Positions 7,295 through 15,821 of a stretch of DNA of 39,492 nt are shown here, one piece after another (the stretch's first letter is position 1; each line of letters begins with the position of its first letter). The notes below the pieces were generated by a model. The model did no database searches and had not been told where the DNA came from. It saw only the letters and a list, made by a program, of their open reading frames with translations. Both the position numbers and the translations under genes were made by a program. This DNA is from Oscillospiraceae bacterium (GTDB lineage: Bacteria > Bacillota > Clostridia > Oscillospirales > Oscillospiraceae). The stretch is taken from the NCBI GenBank assembly GCA_015067845.1, contig SVLT01000019.1, positions 1 to 39,492 on the forward strand, read 5' to 3'.

Positions 7295-9832
7295 ATGGAC
7301 CAACAAACAGAAAAATATCATATCAGTATCGGTTTGCTGGCCCATGTGGATGCCGGCAAGACCACCCTATCGGAAGCGCTGCTGTACCAAAGCGGCACAC
7401 GGCGCAGTCTGGGACGGGTGGACAATAAGGATGCGTATCTGGATCACCACGCCCTGGAACGGGCGCGGGGAATCACCATTTTTTCCAAGCAGGCATTGCT
7501 GTCTACGGAGCAGCTTGCCATCACGCTGGTGGACACGCCGGGACATGTGGATTTTTCCGCCGAGGCGGAGCGAACCCTGCCTGTTTTGGACTGTGCCATT
7601 TTGGTCGTCAGCGGAACGGACGGAATCCAGGCCCACACCCTGACCTTGTGGCAGCTTTTGGAGCGTCACAGGATTCCCGTGGTGCTGTTTATCAACAAAA
7701 TGGATCTGGCAGGGGCCGATCGGGAGAGGCTTTTGGCGCAGCTGCAAAGGGAGCTCTCCCCCGGCTGTGTAGATTTTGGCGCAGAGTCGGAGAAGCTCTT
7801 TGAAAACGCCGCCATGTGCGATGAGGAAACTCTGGAACGGTATTTGCAAACCGGGGAGCTGTCCCGGGATGAAATCCGGAGACTGATTGCGAAACGCAAG
7901 CTCTTTCCCTGTATTTTCGGTTCAGCTCTGCGTATGGAGGGCATCGACGCGCTTTTGGAAGTTCTGGATGGGTATCTGCCCCGTCCGGCACGGCCGTCTG
8001 AATTTGGGGCGCGGGTATATAAGATCTCCCGGGACCCCCAGGGAAACCGGCTGACCTGGCTGAAAATCACCGGCGGGGCATTGGCCGTCCGGTCCCCTAT
8101 ATGTTATGTAAACCAAAATGGTGACTCCATGGAGGAAAAGGCCGTGCAGCTACGGCTGTACTCCGGAGAAAAATTCACGGCAACGGAACAGCTTTCTGCC
8201 GGGCAACTGGCTGCTGTGACCGGTCTGACCGCGACTTATGCCGGGCAGGGATTGGGCGCGGAAATTGGGGATATCTCCCCTGCTCTGGAGCCTATTATGT
8301 CCTACCATGTTCAGCTACCAAAGGGGGCGGATGCCGCCACTACCCTCCCCTTGCTTCGGCAATTGGAGGAGGAAGATCCCACCCTGCATCTGGTATGGGA
8401 GAACGGCAGTATTTTCATCCGCATTATGGGCAAGGTGCAGCTGGAAATCTTCCGCAGCTTGGTGAAAGAACGGTTTGATCTGGATATCACGCTGGATACC
8501 GGGCGCATCTTTTACAAGGAAACCATCCAAAACACCGTTGAGGGTGTAGGCCATTTTGAGCCGCTGCGCCATTATGCAGAGGTGCATCTTCTTTTGGAGC
8601 CCCTGTCTCCGGGCGCAGGGCTGGAATTCGCTTCTTCCTGCTCTTCCGATTTTTTGGATCTGACCTATCAGAAGCTGATCATGTCCCATATGCAGGAAAA
8701 GACACATCGGGGCGTACTTACCGGCGCGCCCATTACGGATATGAAGATCACCCTGGCCAGCGGCAAGGCCCACCTGAAACACACTGAGGGCGGTGACTTC
8801 CGTCAGGCCACCTATCGGGCCATCCGGCAGGGATTGATGCAGGCAAAATCCGTACTTCTGGAGCCCTATTACAGCTTTGTGCTGACGGTACCCACGCCCC
8901 AGATCGGCCGGGCCATCACGGACATCCGGGCCATGTACGGCGAATTCGACGCGCCCCAAAGTGTGGGGCAATCCTCCATTCTCCGGGGGACTGTGCCTGC
9001 TTCTGAATTTGGGGATTATCCGGATCAGCTGGCATCCTATACTCAGGGTCTTGGGCGGCTGCAAATTACATTGGACGGCTACAAGCCCTGCCACAACACC
9101 CAGGCGGTGGTGGAAGAATTGGGCTATGATCCCGAAGCCGATGTGGAGAATACGCCGGATTCCGTTTTCTGCGCCCATGGCGCGGGCTTTACAGTAAAAT
9201 GGCATGAAGTCCCGGAATATATGCATCTGGAAAGCTGTTTGCAGGCGAAAAAAGAGCCCCAGGTCATTCAGGAAAATCTGTCCTTGGATGACCGGGAGCT
9301 GGAAGCCATCATGCGCCGGGAATTCGGCGAGCAAAAGACGGTTCTGTATCGCCCGTCACAGCGGAGCGACGCTGATTCTCTGCGGAGCATCAAGCCGCTG
9401 AAACAGCAGTATCTCATTGTGGACGGATACAACATTATCTTCGCTTGGGATGATTTGGCGCAAATTGCAAAGAGTGATTTGGAAAATGCCCGGAAGCAGC
9501 TGTGCGACCGCCTCAGCGATTATGCCGGCTTCCGCAAGAGTCGGATCGTGGTGGTTTTTGACGGGTACAAGGTCAAGGGAAATCCCGGGGAAAAGGTGCA
9601 GCACCACAACATTCAGGTGGTGTACACCAAGGAAAACGAGACCGGCGACTGCTACATTGAGGGTCTGGTGGCGCAAATCGGCACCAATTATAACCTGCGG
9701 GTAGCTACTTCCGACTCTTTGGTGCAGTTGGGCGCGCTGCGCTCCGGTGTGCTGCGGATGAGCGCACGGGAATTGCGGGAAGAACTGGCCCGTGCCAAGG
9801 AAGAAATGAAGGAGCATTACAAAAAGTCATAA
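7295..9832 (+). CDS. TetM/EF-G-like ribosomal GTPase fused to a YacP/Rae1-type NYN nuclease domain
   Basis: 845 residues. Residues 1 to about 640 are an EF-G/TetM-like translation factor: G1 AHVDAGKT (16-23), G2 RGITIF, G3 DTPGH (80-84), G4 NKMD (134-137), then domains II-V including the LEPYYSF segment of domain IV. About residues 703-845 form a NYN (PIN-like) domain, with acidic residues D710 (VDGYN), D756 (FDGY), D785 (ETGD) and D807 (TSDS) in the pattern of YacP/Rae1, the B. subtilis ribosomal A-site endoribonuclease. The domain IV loop that in TetM carries the drug-displacing YSPVS is instead Lys/His-rich here, so simple tetracycline resistance is doubtful. There is only a weak ribosome binding site 11 bases after the SDR gene, so translation is probably coupled. 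It is the last gene of the operon and ends at a strong terminator. Confidence 0.88.
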   Translation: MDQQTEKYHISIGLLAHVDAGKTTLSEALLYQSGTRRSLGRVDNKDAYLDHHALERARGITIFSKQALLSTEQLAITLVDTPGHVDFSAEAERTLPVLDCAILVVSGTDGIQAHTLTLWQLLERHRIPVVLFINKMDLAGADRERLLAQLQRELSPGCVDFGAESEKLFENAAMCDEETLERYLQTGELSRDEIRRLIAKRKLFPCIFGSALRMEGIDALLEVLDGYLPRPARPSEFGARVYKISRDPQGNRLTWLKITGGALAVRSPICYVNQNGDSMEEKAVQLRLYSGEKFTATEQLSAGQLAAVTGLTATYAGQGLGAEIGDISPALEPIMSYHVQLPKGADAATTLPLLRQLEEEDPTLHLVWENGSIFIRIMGKVQLEIFRSLVKERFDLDITLDTGRIFYKETIQNTVEGVGHFEPLRHYAEVHLLLEPLSPGAGLEFASSCSSDFLDLTYQKLIMSHMQEKTHRGVLTGAPITDMKITLASGKAHLKHTEGGDFRQATYRAIRQGLMQAKSVLLEPYYSFVLTVPTPQIGRAITDIRAMYGEFDAPQSVGQSSILRGTVPASEFGDYPDQLASYTQGLGRLQITLDGYKPCHNTQAVVEELGYDPEADVENTPDSVFCAHGAGFTVKWHEVPEYMHLESCLQAKKEPQVIQENLSLDDRELEAIMRREFGEQKTVLYRPSQRSDADSLRSIKPLKQQYLIVDGYNIIFAWDDLAQIAKSDLENARKQLCDRLSDYAGFRKSRIVVVFDGYKVKGNPGEKVQHHNIQVVYTKENETGDCYIEGLVAQIGTNYNLRVATSDSLVQLGALRSGVLRMSARELREELARAKEEMKEHYKKS

Positions 9833-9835
9833 GCA

Positions 9836-9868
9836 AAGGGGCGTGCAGCAGCACGCCCCTTATTTTTA
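9836..9868. terminator. bidirectional terminator
   Basis: 11-bp perfect stem (9836-9846 with 9851-9861) with AGCA loop followed by ATTTTT. It separates the convergent 7295-9832 and 9866-10882 genes. Confidence 0.8.
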
Positions 9869-10882
9869 TCCGTTTGCGTAGATATCGTCGCAGACCTTTT
9901 GGATATGCAGTGCCTGCTCTGCGTTGGCGTAGTCGGTCTTGCCGGTTGCAACCAAAGCATCGAAGGCCTTGAACTGCTTGGAATAAATATTGCCGCGCTT
10001 GCCGTAATAGTTCTTCGCCTTGGTAACCACACGGTTCTGCTGGGCCTCGTATGCACCCTGGGGAGAGTAGATGTAACGCAGCTTGCCGGTTTCCTCCTGG
10101 GAAAGGGTGGCTTCTGCATAGATACTGCCCTCGGTGCCGTAAATCTCCAGCTTGCTGGCGGCGCAGTTATCGGGAATGTTGAAATTCACATCGATATGGC
10201 CCAGGATGCCGCCCTTGGATTTGAACAGGATCACAGCGGTGTCCTCCACCTCGTAGGAGAAGGTGTTGGTGGCATAGAAGCTCTTGCACTCTGCGATCTC
10301 ATCACCGGTGATCTGATGGAACAGTTCCATGCAGTGCACAGCCAGGTCCATGATGCAACCGCCGCCGCCCAGAGCCTTCTTCTGACGCCATGCGCCGGGG
10401 ATGTCGGGGTACCAGCAGGTGAACTGCATCCGCATGGAGTGTACCTGACCCAGCTTGCCGGACTGCACCAGATTACGGGCGGTTCTGTGGAGATTGTGGT
10501 AGCCCATCATGTAGCCGATGGTGAGCTGCTTGCCGGATTTTTTGGCGGTCTCCAGGATCTTTGCGCCCTCTTCATAATTCAGAGAAATGGGCTTTTCCAT
10601 GAACACGTTAACGCCGTGCTCCAACGCCATTGTTGCCTGCTCAAAATGGGCGCCCACGGGTGTGGCGATGTACACCGCGTCACAGGGGACGGTTTCCAGC
10701 ATCTCCTTGGCATCGCCAAAGTACCGGGCAACGCCGTACTTCTCGGCGATCGCCTTGGCGACCTCTTCATTCCGGTCCATGACTGCTACGATCTGGTTCT
10801 GAGGATCCTGCAGCAGCGCAGGAATGGCTCTGCGGTCGGCGATGCCGCCTGAGCCGATGACTGCCCAACGAATGGTTTTCAT
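9866..10882 (-). CDS. Gfo/Idh/MocA family oxidoreductase
   Basis: 338-residue NAD(P)-dependent sugar oxidoreductase. The N-terminal Rossmann motif is GSGGIA (10-15). The family-defining EKP is at 96-98, with K97 the likely catalytic lysine, and D179/H183 lie in the GGGGCIMDLAVH segment. The family oxidises or epimerises sugars and cyclitols or acts on their phosphates and nucleotides; the substrate here is unknown. ATG at 10882 is chosen over a TTG six bases upstream because GGAG (10891-10894) gives normal spacing only to the ATG. It is the last gene of the five-gene sugar operon, 14 bases after the MtlD-like gene. Confidence 0.85.
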   Translation of the reverse strand: MKTIRWAVIGSGGIADRRAIPALLQDPQNQIVAVMDRNEEVAKAIAEKYGVARYFGDAKEMLETVPCDAVYIATPVGAHFEQATMALEHGVNVFMEKPISLNYEEGAKILETAKKSGKQLTIGYMMGYHNLHRTARNLVQSGKLGQVHSMRMQFTCWYPDIPGAWRQKKALGGGGCIMDLAVHCMELFHQITGDEIAECKSFYATNTFSYEVEDTAVILFKSKGGILGHIDVNFNIPDNCAASKLEIYGTEGSIYAEATLSQEETGKLRYIYSPQGAYEAQQNRVVTKAKNYYGKRGNIYSKQFKAFDALVATGKTDYANAEQALHIQKVCDDIYANG

Positions 10883-10896
10883 ACGCAATACTCCTT

Positions 10897-12111
10897 TTAC
10901 ACTGTATTTTTCAGACTTTTGGCGCGCAGGCGGCCTGCTTCACGGCGCAGGTCGGCAATGCCGGTACCGTTCAGGATCATCTGATACGCGGAAAGTATCA
11001 TTTGCGCCAATGCTTCCTCTTGCGTCAGGCCGGAGACCTCCTGCAATACCTGCACGGCATTTTCCATGGTCTGCTCCCGGCTGTTTTCTTCCAGATACCG
11101 GCGCACGCCTGCGGCGGCGCCTACGGCAATATAACAGGGTGTGATGCCCTGCTGCAGTGCCAGCTTGCCCGCGCCGATCAGGCGGTCCTCCGGGCTCAGC
11201 TTTCTGGCGGGGTCGCCGCCCACACGCTGACAGGTATCTCCCAGGGCGGCATTGGTAAACCGACCCAGAAGATCATCGATATGATCCATCAGCGGTTTGA
11301 TGGGGGCATCATACTGTGCTGCCAAAGCCTGGGCGCTTTCCAGCATGGCATTCTTTGTGAGAATGTACACATCTGCCACATCCACGGACTGGTAGATGTA
11401 GTCGAGGCCCAAGATATCGCCCAAATATGCGCAGGTGGCATGGCCCATGTTGTGAATGTACAGCTTGCGCTTTAAGTAGAAATCGAAGGGAGAATAGGGC
11501 ACAAGGTTGGAAATTTCGGGGATATCTCCCTTGAAGGCAGCCTTGTCCACCGGCAAATAGCCGTATTTCTCCACGCAAACCCGCAGGGGGTCGCCGTCTT
11601 TCATTTCTTCTGTCTGCACCGGTACCATCCGGCCGATGGATGCTTCCACCAGGCCCACAGTCCGGTCAAACAGGGCGCATTCTTCTTTTGTCAGGTTTTC
11701 TTTGATCATGCCTTCCAGCACATGGTTGGCATTCATCAGGTTTTCGCAGATGATGATGTTCAGCGGCGCTTTTTGCTCCGCCCAGCGCAGGCGCAGACCT
11801 GCAACGATGTTGGGCACGATCCAGGGCAGGACCCGAACGCCAACGGCAGTGGCCATAATGTCACAGTCTGCAATGCAGCGCGCCACTTCTGTACCGTCGT
11901 TGCCGTTGACAGCGGTGACATTCTGAACCCAGACATCCTCATGGCCCTCATTGGAGACATAGCGCACCGGGTAGGTGTTCTTTTCCTGCAAAGCCTTGAC
12001 CACCGGCTCTGCCACATCCACAAAGGTGACGGCGTAGCCTGCCTGGCTGAATGTGGCACCGATGAAACCGCGGCCAATATTTCCGCCGCCGTACATAACT
12101 GCTTTTTTCAT
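10897..12111 (-). CDS. mannitol-1-phosphate 5-dehydrogenase-like polyol dehydrogenase
   Basis: 404-residue member of the long-chain mannitol dehydrogenase family. The start MKKAVMYGGGNIGRGFIG is the NAD-binding signature of MtlD. The catalytic K-x4-N-x2-H set is K216, N221, H224 in the KLYIHNMGH segment. MtlD interconverts mannitol 1-phosphate and fructose 6-phosphate with NAD. Here there is no mannitol PTS nearby, and the neighbours suggest an amino-sugar-like substrate, so the true substrate may be another hexitol phosphate or keto-sugar phosphate. The start at 12111 has AAGGAG at 12118-12123; longer upstream reading would run into the kinase gene. Confidence 0.8.
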   Translation of the reverse strand: MKKAVMYGGGNIGRGFIGATFSQAGYAVTFVDVAEPVVKALQEKNTYPVRYVSNEGHEDVWVQNVTAVNGNDGTEVARCIADCDIMATAVGVRVLPWIVPNIVAGLRLRWAEQKAPLNIIICENLMNANHVLEGMIKENLTKEECALFDRTVGLVEASIGRMVPVQTEEMKDGDPLRVCVEKYGYLPVDKAAFKGDIPEISNLVPYSPFDFYLKRKLYIHNMGHATCAYLGDILGLDYIYQSVDVADVYILTKNAMLESAQALAAQYDAPIKPLMDHIDDLLGRFTNAALGDTCQRVGGDPARKLSPEDRLIGAGKLALQQGITPCYIAVGAAAGVRRYLEENSREQTMENAVQVLQEVSGLTQEEALAQMILSAYQMILNGTGIADLRREAGRLRAKSLKNTV

Positions 12112-12122
12112 AGTTTTCTCCT

Positions 12123-13100
12123 TTATTCTGCCACAGTCTGTCGGGAAAACTGACTGCAAAACTCCCGGATCGTTTCCGCTTGCGTCAGTCCGCTGGTGGC
12201 ATCGGCAGAGCCTAATGCCATCACTGCGGTGGCAGAAGCAAACTCCAAAATTTGCGCATCGGCCCAACCCTCGTAAATGCCGTACAGCGCGCCGGCGCAG
12301 AAGGCATCCCCTGCCCCGGTGGTTCCTTTGATGTAACCGGCCGGCAAGGCGTAGGACGGGAGGGTCGTCAGTCCTGCGTCACTCAGGCACAGGGCACGAT
12401 CCGGCTTGTGGATGATCACCTTTTCCCGGACACCCAAATCCCGCAGTTTCCGGGTGATGGTCGGCAGATTTTCGTTGGTGGGCTCCAGTCCTGCCAGCAT
12501 GCCGGCTTCCAGCTCGTTGATGATCAGGTAGTCGGTATAGGGCAGGCAGGGCTTGACCAGTTCGTAACGGTCAGAGTTTTCGCTGACCAGGTCGATGGAG
12601 GTGCGGATACCCTGCGCTTTGGCGGCTTTCAAAATCTTCAGGCCGTCACCGTCGTCCACTTTCTTTAACAGCAGAAAATAGCCCAGGTGGAGAATTGCCG
12701 GCAGGTCCTCGCCAAAATCCATATCCTCTGCTCCGAAGGCCGCGCTGGCGCCGGAGTATGTGAAGAAGGTACGCTGGCCGCCGGTGATGCTCATCACCTC
12801 GGTAAAGCTGGTGGGGGCGGCGGTATCGGTGAGAAGTCCGGTTGCATCCAGGCCGCCCTCGGTGAGGGTTTCGCGGACATACTGCCCGTCTTCGTCCGCA
12901 CCGATCCGTCCGAACACGCGCACCGGCAGAGCCGGGCAGATCTTTTTCAGATCCAGCGCAACATTGGGCACACAGCCGCCGATGGCTTTTTGGATGCCCA
13001 AAATCTGGGTCAGCTCGCCGCTTTTGGGGTAGGCAGAGATCTCGTTGATCCGATCAACGATCACCGTACCGGCCACGGCAATGCTTTTCTTGTTCTCCAT
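12123..13100 (-). CDS. PfkB family carbohydrate kinase
   Basis: 325-residue ribokinase-like sugar kinase. The N-terminal VAGTVIVDRI segment starts the substrate domain. The C-terminal signature GTTGAGDAF contains the anion hole and catalytic base D265. It transfers phosphate from ATP to a sugar or sugar phosphate hydroxyl. It begins four bases after the stop of the NagB-like gene with no clear ribosome binding site, which implies translational coupling. I reject pseudouridine kinase as a first guess because it is embedded in an operon unrelated to psuG. Confidence 0.85.
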   Translation of the reverse strand: MENKKSIAVAGTVIVDRINEISAYPKSGELTQILGIQKAIGGCVPNVALDLKKICPALPVRVFGRIGADEDGQYVRETLTEGGLDATGLLTDTAAPTSFTEVMSITGGQRTFFTYSGASAAFGAEDMDFGEDLPAILHLGYFLLLKKVDDGDGLKILKAAKAQGIRTSIDLVSENSDRYELVKPCLPYTDYLIINELEAGMLAGLEPTNENLPTITRKLRDLGVREKVIIHKPDRALCLSDAGLTTLPSYALPAGYIKGTTGAGDAFCAGALYGIYEGWADAQILEFASATAVMALGSADATSGLTQAETIREFCSQFSRQTVAE

Positions 13101-13104
13101 GTTC

Positions 13105-14052
13105 TTAGTTGCACTCAGCTTCCAGCGGGCCTGCCAGATCCTTCAGGAAGAACAGGCGGCCGGGAAGTGTGGGAATGTAAGAGGATGTGATCCAGGGGGT
13201 CTTGCCGTAGCGCAGCGTCATCCACAGAGACATACCCTGCCATTGCATGCCACGGCCCAGAGTGCCGTCAGCACCGCCGATGGCATAGTCTGCCTGTAGG
13301 AACAAGCCGGGGCCGATGGTGTTAGCCCGGCAAGGAACCAAAGTGGTACGGGACTTGAAGGAAGTCAGGGCGTTCTGCTCCACGGTCAGGGGATGGATCT
13401 TGGCGGCGACGCGGTAGGGCGCAGCTTCCCATTCCTCAGCGGTAGCATAGTCAGCGGCAAAAGTGGGCTCCCAGAAAGCGATGTGGCACATTCTGCCGAT
13501 GCCGTAGACCAGCACCAGCTTTGCGCCCTCGGCCTTCAATGCGGCGATCTTGCCGGGATAGGTGGGCAGATTGTCCTTGGTGGCGAAATTTCTCTGATTT
13601 GCGGGAACAGTCAGTTCGCCCAGGGGGTTGAACAAAGCCTGCTCCATGGCGTACTGGAATGCGCCGGAGTTGTCGGGGGCCAGGGTGTTGCCCTCGCTGT
13701 CTGCCCATTCGTCCATGTTGAAGGTGTGGACATGGTCACAAGCCACATTCCATTCTTTCAGGAAGTAGACCACCCACTTGTACATACCCATGGGGCCTAC
13801 GGGCAGGATGAAGGCGATCTTTTCGCCTTTTTCCTTGGCGACGCGGATCTGCATGGCGATCTCGTGGCCCATGTAGGTCTCAAATTCGCCCAGGCTGTCG
13901 CACTGGACGGGGTTGAAGCCGGCGTTCCAATGGGCCTGACGGACGGTGATGTTCTCGGGGGCGTCGATGCAGGCATCGATCTTGTCGAAATCCCAACCGG
14001 CGGGATAGAAGCCTTCCAGGGCAGAGCCCTTAACGGTAGAATTAAAGTTCAT
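13105..14052 (-). CDS. NagB/glucosamine-6-phosphate deaminase-like isomerase with altered active site
   Basis: 315-residue NagB-family protein. The NagB segment FNMDE is kept (D114, E115, equivalent to E. coli D72). In the second catalytic segment, NagB has G-N-D-G-H, but this protein reads G-R-M-C-H: the Asp141 position is Met188, while His143 (H190) and Glu148 (E195) are kept. NagB converts glucosamine 6-phosphate to fructose 6-phosphate and ammonia. The lost aspartate, part of the ring-opening triad in E. coli NagB, means the reaction may differ. GGAGG at 14061-14065 fixes the start. It sits between the PIG-L deacetylase and the PfkB kinase in one operon. Confidence 0.8.
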   Translation of the reverse strand: MNFNSTVKGSALEGFYPAGWDFDKIDACIDAPENITVRQAHWNAGFNPVQCDSLGEFETYMGHEIAMQIRVAKEKGEKIAFILPVGPMGMYKWVVYFLKEWNVACDHVHTFNMDEWADSEGNTLAPDNSGAFQYAMEQALFNPLGELTVPANQRNFATKDNLPTYPGKIAALKAEGAKLVLVYGIGRMCHIAFWEPTFAADYATAEEWEAAPYRVAAKIHPLTVEQNALTSFKSRTTLVPCRANTIGPGLFLQADYAIGGADGTLGRGMQWQGMSLWMTLRYGKTPWITSSYIPTLPGRLFFLKDLAGPLEAECN

Positions 14053-14074
14053 AATTGTTTCCTCCTTTTATTGT

Positions 14075-14782
14075 TTAAGGCAACAGACGCTTGGTCGTGC
14101 CCTTTAAGTAGACCTGGCATTGGCGGAAGCCTTCGGCATATTCCGCGCCGCACTGATAGCCACGGTAACGGGAGCAGGTTTTTACCATATCCGGGAAGTC
14201 GATGCCGTCGTGGTCACGCATCCAGACCACCTGGGATTCGTGGCATTCCAGCATTTCCAGTTTCTTGTCGATGTGGTCTGTGACATCCACATACTCCGTG
14301 GGGTTGAAATTCACACCGGCCAGGGTATCCATGTAGTAGATGGGCACCAGACGCACCGCACCGGGCACCTGGGTGTGATAATTGGGCAGGGTTGCGGTGA
14401 AACTGGCGTCAAACACCAACCGGGATACTGCCGTGTGGTCGGGCATGTAGTCGTCGGGGTTGTGGGTGATGATAAAATCCGGGTTCACGGACTTGATCAC
14501 ATCCACCACCTTGTCCCGGGCGGCCTTGTTATTGTCGTAGATCTCCAAGTCGTCAAACCGGCTGTGGATGATCTCGAAGCCGGCCATTTCAGCGGAACGC
14601 TCCGCCTCCTTGGCGCGCATGACGGTCAGTTCATCCGGGGGGATGATCACATGGCCCAGGTTGCCGCTACTGAGGTGGCAGACCACCACCCGGTCGCCAC
14701 GCTCCTTACATTTGAGCAGTGTGCCGGCGCAGGCGATCTCCATATCGTCGGGGTGACAGGAAATAACTAAAACGGTATACAT
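14075..14782 (-). CDS. PIG-L family deacetylase
   Basis: 235-residue LmbE/PIG-L zinc-dependent deacetylase, which removes the acetyl group from N-acetylglucosamine-type substrates. The metal site HPDD is at residues 10-13 and the third ligand is H116 in the PDHTAV segment. ATG at 14782 follows GGAGG (14788-14792); the open frame extends farther upstream but crosses the intergenic region and the divergent araC promoter. It is the first gene of the five-gene minus operon. With a NagB-like gene immediately downstream, the order deacetylation then deamination/isomerisation then kinase is a plausible amino-sugar route. Confidence 0.85.
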   Translation of the reverse strand: MYTVLVISCHPDDMEIACAGTLLKCKERGDRVVVCHLSSGNLGHVIIPPDELTVMRAKEAERSAEMAGFEIIHSRFDDLEIYDNNKAARDKVVDVIKSVNPDFIITHNPDDYMPDHTAVSRLVFDASFTATLPNYHTQVPGAVRLVPIYYMDTLAGVNFNPTEYVDVTDHIDKKLEMLECHESQVVWMRDHDGIDFPDMVKTCSRYRGYQCGAEYAEGFRQCQVYLKGTTKRLLP

Positions 14783-14819
14783 ATTATCCTCCTTTTGTGC
14801 TTTTGGGGCTTCTGTTTTT

Positions 14820-14866
14820 ATTATAATTGCACAGGGGTTGCAATGGAGTGTGAAATCGGCTATAAT
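14820..14866. promoter_or_regulatory. divergent promoter region of araC-type regulator and sugar operon
   Basis: Plus strand: TTGCAA (14838-14843), 17-base spacer, TATAAT (14861-14866) drives the regulator. Minus strand: TATAAT at 14820-14825 lacks a good -35 at normal distance, as expected for an activator-dependent operon promoter. Two direct TTGCA repeats (14827-14831 and 14838-14842) lie 11 bases apart, one helical turn, as AraC-family operators often do. Confidence 0.55.
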
Positions 14867-14896
14867 ACTTATAAAATCAGTCAGAGAGGTGCGGAT

Positions 14897-15784
14897 ATGA
14901 AAGATAATTTTACAGGTTTTGGATTTGAACGGCTTTTCCACATTGAGAAGATCATCACCCTTTTTTATATGGAGCTGCCCAAGAATTTCCTCTACGACGG
15001 GGAACAGCACGATTTTTGGGAGATGGTGTACATCGACAAGGGGGAAATGCTCTGCACCGCAGGCACTAACCGCTTCATTCTCAAAAGCGGCGAGATGATG
15101 TTCCACAAACCCAATGAATTTCACAATCTTTCCGGCAACAACGATGTTGCTCCCAATGTCAGCATCATCACCTTTCAGTGCAACAGCCGGGCGATGCAAT
15201 ATTTTGAGGGCAAGATCTTTCGGCTGAACTCGGAAGAAAAAGGGCTTCTTTCCATGCTGTTTGAGGAGGGCTTATCCTGCTATCGGCTGGAAGATCCCAA
15301 AAACCCCCTGCTCCAACGGATGATCCGACTGGATCCCATCCCCTTTGGGGGCAGTCAGATGGTGAAAAATCTGTTGGAGATCTTTCTCATCAAGCTTTGC
15401 CGCCATACGGATGTGGTCAGCAAATCCATGCGGCAGAGCTATGTGATCGACGGTGTGGATGTGCCCTACAATGTCAAGGAAATTGTGGATTTTCTCCACA
15501 AAAACATTTACGGCAAGGTCACGGTTAGGGATGTGGCCCGGCATGTGGGCAAAAGCGAGAGTGCGGTCAAGCAGCTGTTTGCCCTGTATCGGAAAAGCGG
15601 CCTTATTAAGTATTACAACGGTCTGAAAATCAAGGAAGCACGGCGGCTGATCCGGGAGGGCAAATACAATATGACCCAGATCTCCGATCTGCTTCATTTC
15701 GACAATCCCCAGTATTTCTCCAAATGCTTTAAGGCTTATACCCACATGACACCAAGGGAATATAAGGCTTCTATCGTAAAATAA
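14897..15784 (+). CDS. AraC family transcriptional regulator
   Basis: 295-residue regulator with an N-terminal cupin-like sensor domain (about 1-150; segments such as HDFWEMVYIDKGEM and MMFHKPNEFHNL) and a C-terminal double helix-turn-helix of AraC/XylS type (about 195-292, ending in the family signature FDNPQYFSKCFKAYTHMTP). It probably senses a sugar or derivative and activates the divergent PIG-L/NagB/PfkB/MtlD/Gfo operon. Start at 14897 has GAGAGG at 14884-14889. It ends at a terminator shared with mnmG. Confidence 0.88.
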   Translation: MKDNFTGFGFERLFHIEKIITLFYMELPKNFLYDGEQHDFWEMVYIDKGEMLCTAGTNRFILKSGEMMFHKPNEFHNLSGNNDVAPNVSIITFQCNSRAMQYFEGKIFRLNSEEKGLLSMLFEEGLSCYRLEDPKNPLLQRMIRLDPIPFGGSQMVKNLLEIFLIKLCRHTDVVSKSMRQSYVIDGVDVPYNVKEIVDFLHKNIYGKVTVRDVARHVGKSESAVKQLFALYRKSGLIKYYNGLKIKEARRLIREGKYNMTQISDLLHFDNPQYFSKCFKAYTHMTPREYKASIVK

Positions 15785-15789
15785 CAAAA

Positions 15790-15821
15790 CCGCCTGCCAG
15801 TATCCGGCAGGCGGGATTTTT
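15790..15821. terminator. bidirectional terminator between araC and mnmG
   Basis: Perfect 9-bp GC-rich stem (15790-15798 with 15806-15814), seven-base loop, followed by ATTTTTA on the plus side and a TTTTG tract on the minus side. Confidence 0.8.

Noticed and set aside
7295..9832. Plain tetracycline-resistance gene (tetM/tetW type)
   Set aside because: G motifs match, but the domain IV loop that displaces the drug is not conserved and a nuclease domain is fused, so resistance is not supported.
12123..13100. PfkB kinase as pseudouridine kinase partner of psuG
   Set aside because: It lies 11 kb away in a sugar operon on the other strand under a different regulator.
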